Assembly (NCBI GenBank): GCA_016218905.1
Contig: JACRCS010000061.1
Location: forward strand, 1-6,750
From: Deltaproteobacteria bacterium
GTDB lineage: Bacteria > Desulfobacterota_C > Deferrisomatia > Deferrisomatales > JACRMM01
DNA length: 6,750 nucleotides
Reading direction: 5' to 3'
Shown: positions 6,038 through 6,750 of the stretch, in pieces
Layout of the letters: each line of letters opens with the position of its first letter
How positions within the stretch are numbered: the stretch's first letter is position 1
The notes under the pieces: generated by a model
What the model saw: the letters and a program-made list of their open reading frames with translations, nothing else
Database searches by the model: none
What the model was told of the DNA's origin: nothing
Translations under genes and position numbers: made by a program

Positions 6038-6750
6038 AAATCCTCCGCCTTGCTCTCTCCGTCGGATTGATGCTCGTTCCGTCTTTCCGAGCCTCTTCTG
6101 ACACGTTCGTGAGCGGAACCATCTCGACCTCTACGACCTGGACACTGGCGGGGAGCCCTTATGTCGTGACTGGGGACGTCACAGTCCAGGGAACAGCGAA
6201 CCCCGTCCTGACGATCGAGCCGGGCGTGACGGTGAAGTTCTCTCCGTACCAGGGGCTCAATGTGGGTTGGGACTCTCCCGGCGGACTCCAGGCCGTCGGA
6301 ACCGTCGGGAACCCGATCACCTTCACTTCCAGTGCCGCGAGCCCCACGCGCGGGTCGTGGCGGCACATCTACTTCTCGAACAAAGCCCTTCCCACGAGTC
6401 GCCTCGCTTTCGCGACCGTGAGCTGGGCCGGTTACGCGAACCCTACGACCTGTATCTATGTCGTGAGCTCCTCTCCGACGATCGACCACGTCACGGTGTC
6501 GCAGTCTTCAGGGACCGCAATCGAAGTGACTGGGGCTGGTGCCAGCCCGACGATCTCGAACACGACCCTCGCGAACAACGCAGGGACCGGGCTCTACCTC
6601 AAGAGCGGCGCCACGGCGATGCTGAGCGGGCTGACGGCGACGGACAACGGAGGCTACGTCCTCGCGCAGGAACCCGGCATCACGATCGCTTCCGCCTCCG
6701 GTCTCGTCGCCACCGGGAACGCCATCAATGGCATCGCAGTCTGGGGTGGG
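6034..6750 (+). CDS. Secreted right-handed parallel beta-helix protein (3' end beyond window)
   Basis: The 239 visible residues run to the right edge with no stop. MKILRLALSVGLMLVPSFRA (1-20) is a signal peptide; no lipobox cysteine is present, so it is not an obvious lipoprotein. The mature start, SGTISTSTTWTLAGSPYVVT (27-46), then VLTIEPGVTVKF (58-69) and LQAVGTVGNPITFTSS (85-100), is the characteristic entry to a pectate-lyase-like right-handed beta-helix in secreted proteins of environmental bacteria. Successive rungs follow with the usual T-I-x-x-x-T/V pattern, for example PTIDHVTVS (148-156), PTISNTTLANNAGTGLYL (172-189) and SGLTATDNGG (198-207). These folds serve as carbohydrate-active enzymes, adhesins or surface scaffolds; no catalytic residues can be assigned from this part. 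The GTG start is supported by AGAGGGG (6021-6027) six bases upstream and by its four-base overlap with the preceding FlgD-like gene. The C-terminus, where an anchoring or sorting domain would be, is not visible. Confidence 0.87.
   Translation, partial: MKILRLALSVGLMLVPSFRASSDTFVSGTISTSTTWTLAGSPYVVTGDVTVQGTANPVLTIEPGVTVKFSPYQGLNVGWDSPGGLQAVGTVGNPITFTSSAASPTRGSWRHIYFSNKALPTSRLAFATVSWAGYANPTTCIYVVSSSPTIDHVTVSQSSGTAIEVTGAGASPTISNTTLANNAGTGLYLKSGATAMLSGLTATDNGGYVLAQEPGITIASASGLVATGNAINGIAVWGG

Overview
This is a G+C-rich bacterial window with strong third-position G/C bias, so many long ORFs on the opposite strand of real genes are shadows. It holds five protein-coding genes, two of them cut by the window edges. 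I see no tRNA, rRNA, CRISPR array, insertion sequence or phage gene. Secreted FlgD-type Ig-like proteins, a secreted parallel beta-helix protein, a haem-motif beta-propeller protein and a membrane-fused spermidine-synthase-like protein suggest an uncultured environmental lineage. Acidobacteriota, Eisenbacteria or a related FCB/PVC-like phylum would fit. That placement is inference; there is no phylogenetic marker here.

Layout. On the minus strand, a membrane protein with a spermidine-synthase-like methyltransferase-fold domain starts at 1789 and runs off the left edge. Upstream of it on the same strand lies a secreted three-repeat FlgD/Ig-like protein (3076 to 1952). A 109-base divergent intergenic region (3077-3185) separates these from a plus-strand cluster. 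The cluster contains a secreted Ig-like plus TolB/PD40-type propeller protein with one CxxCH haem motif (3186-4742), a second secreted FlgD/Ig-like protein (4883-6037), and a secreted parallel beta-helix protein (from 6034, off the right edge). The last two overlap by four bases and are probably translationally coupled. The 140-base gap before 4883 carries a strong hairpin and a 9-bp tandem repeat.

How it may fit together. Four of the five products look exported (N-terminal hydrophobic segments followed by beta-rich repeat domains), and the fifth is an integral membrane protein. The two FlgD-like proteins look like diverged paralogues on either side of the propeller gene, and both appear to start at TTG codons behind good Shine-Dalgarno sequences. 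The region therefore looks like a cell-envelope or surface-protein locus that may include a c-type haem protein. I cannot assign a pathway, and no known defence, biosynthetic or mobile system is evident.
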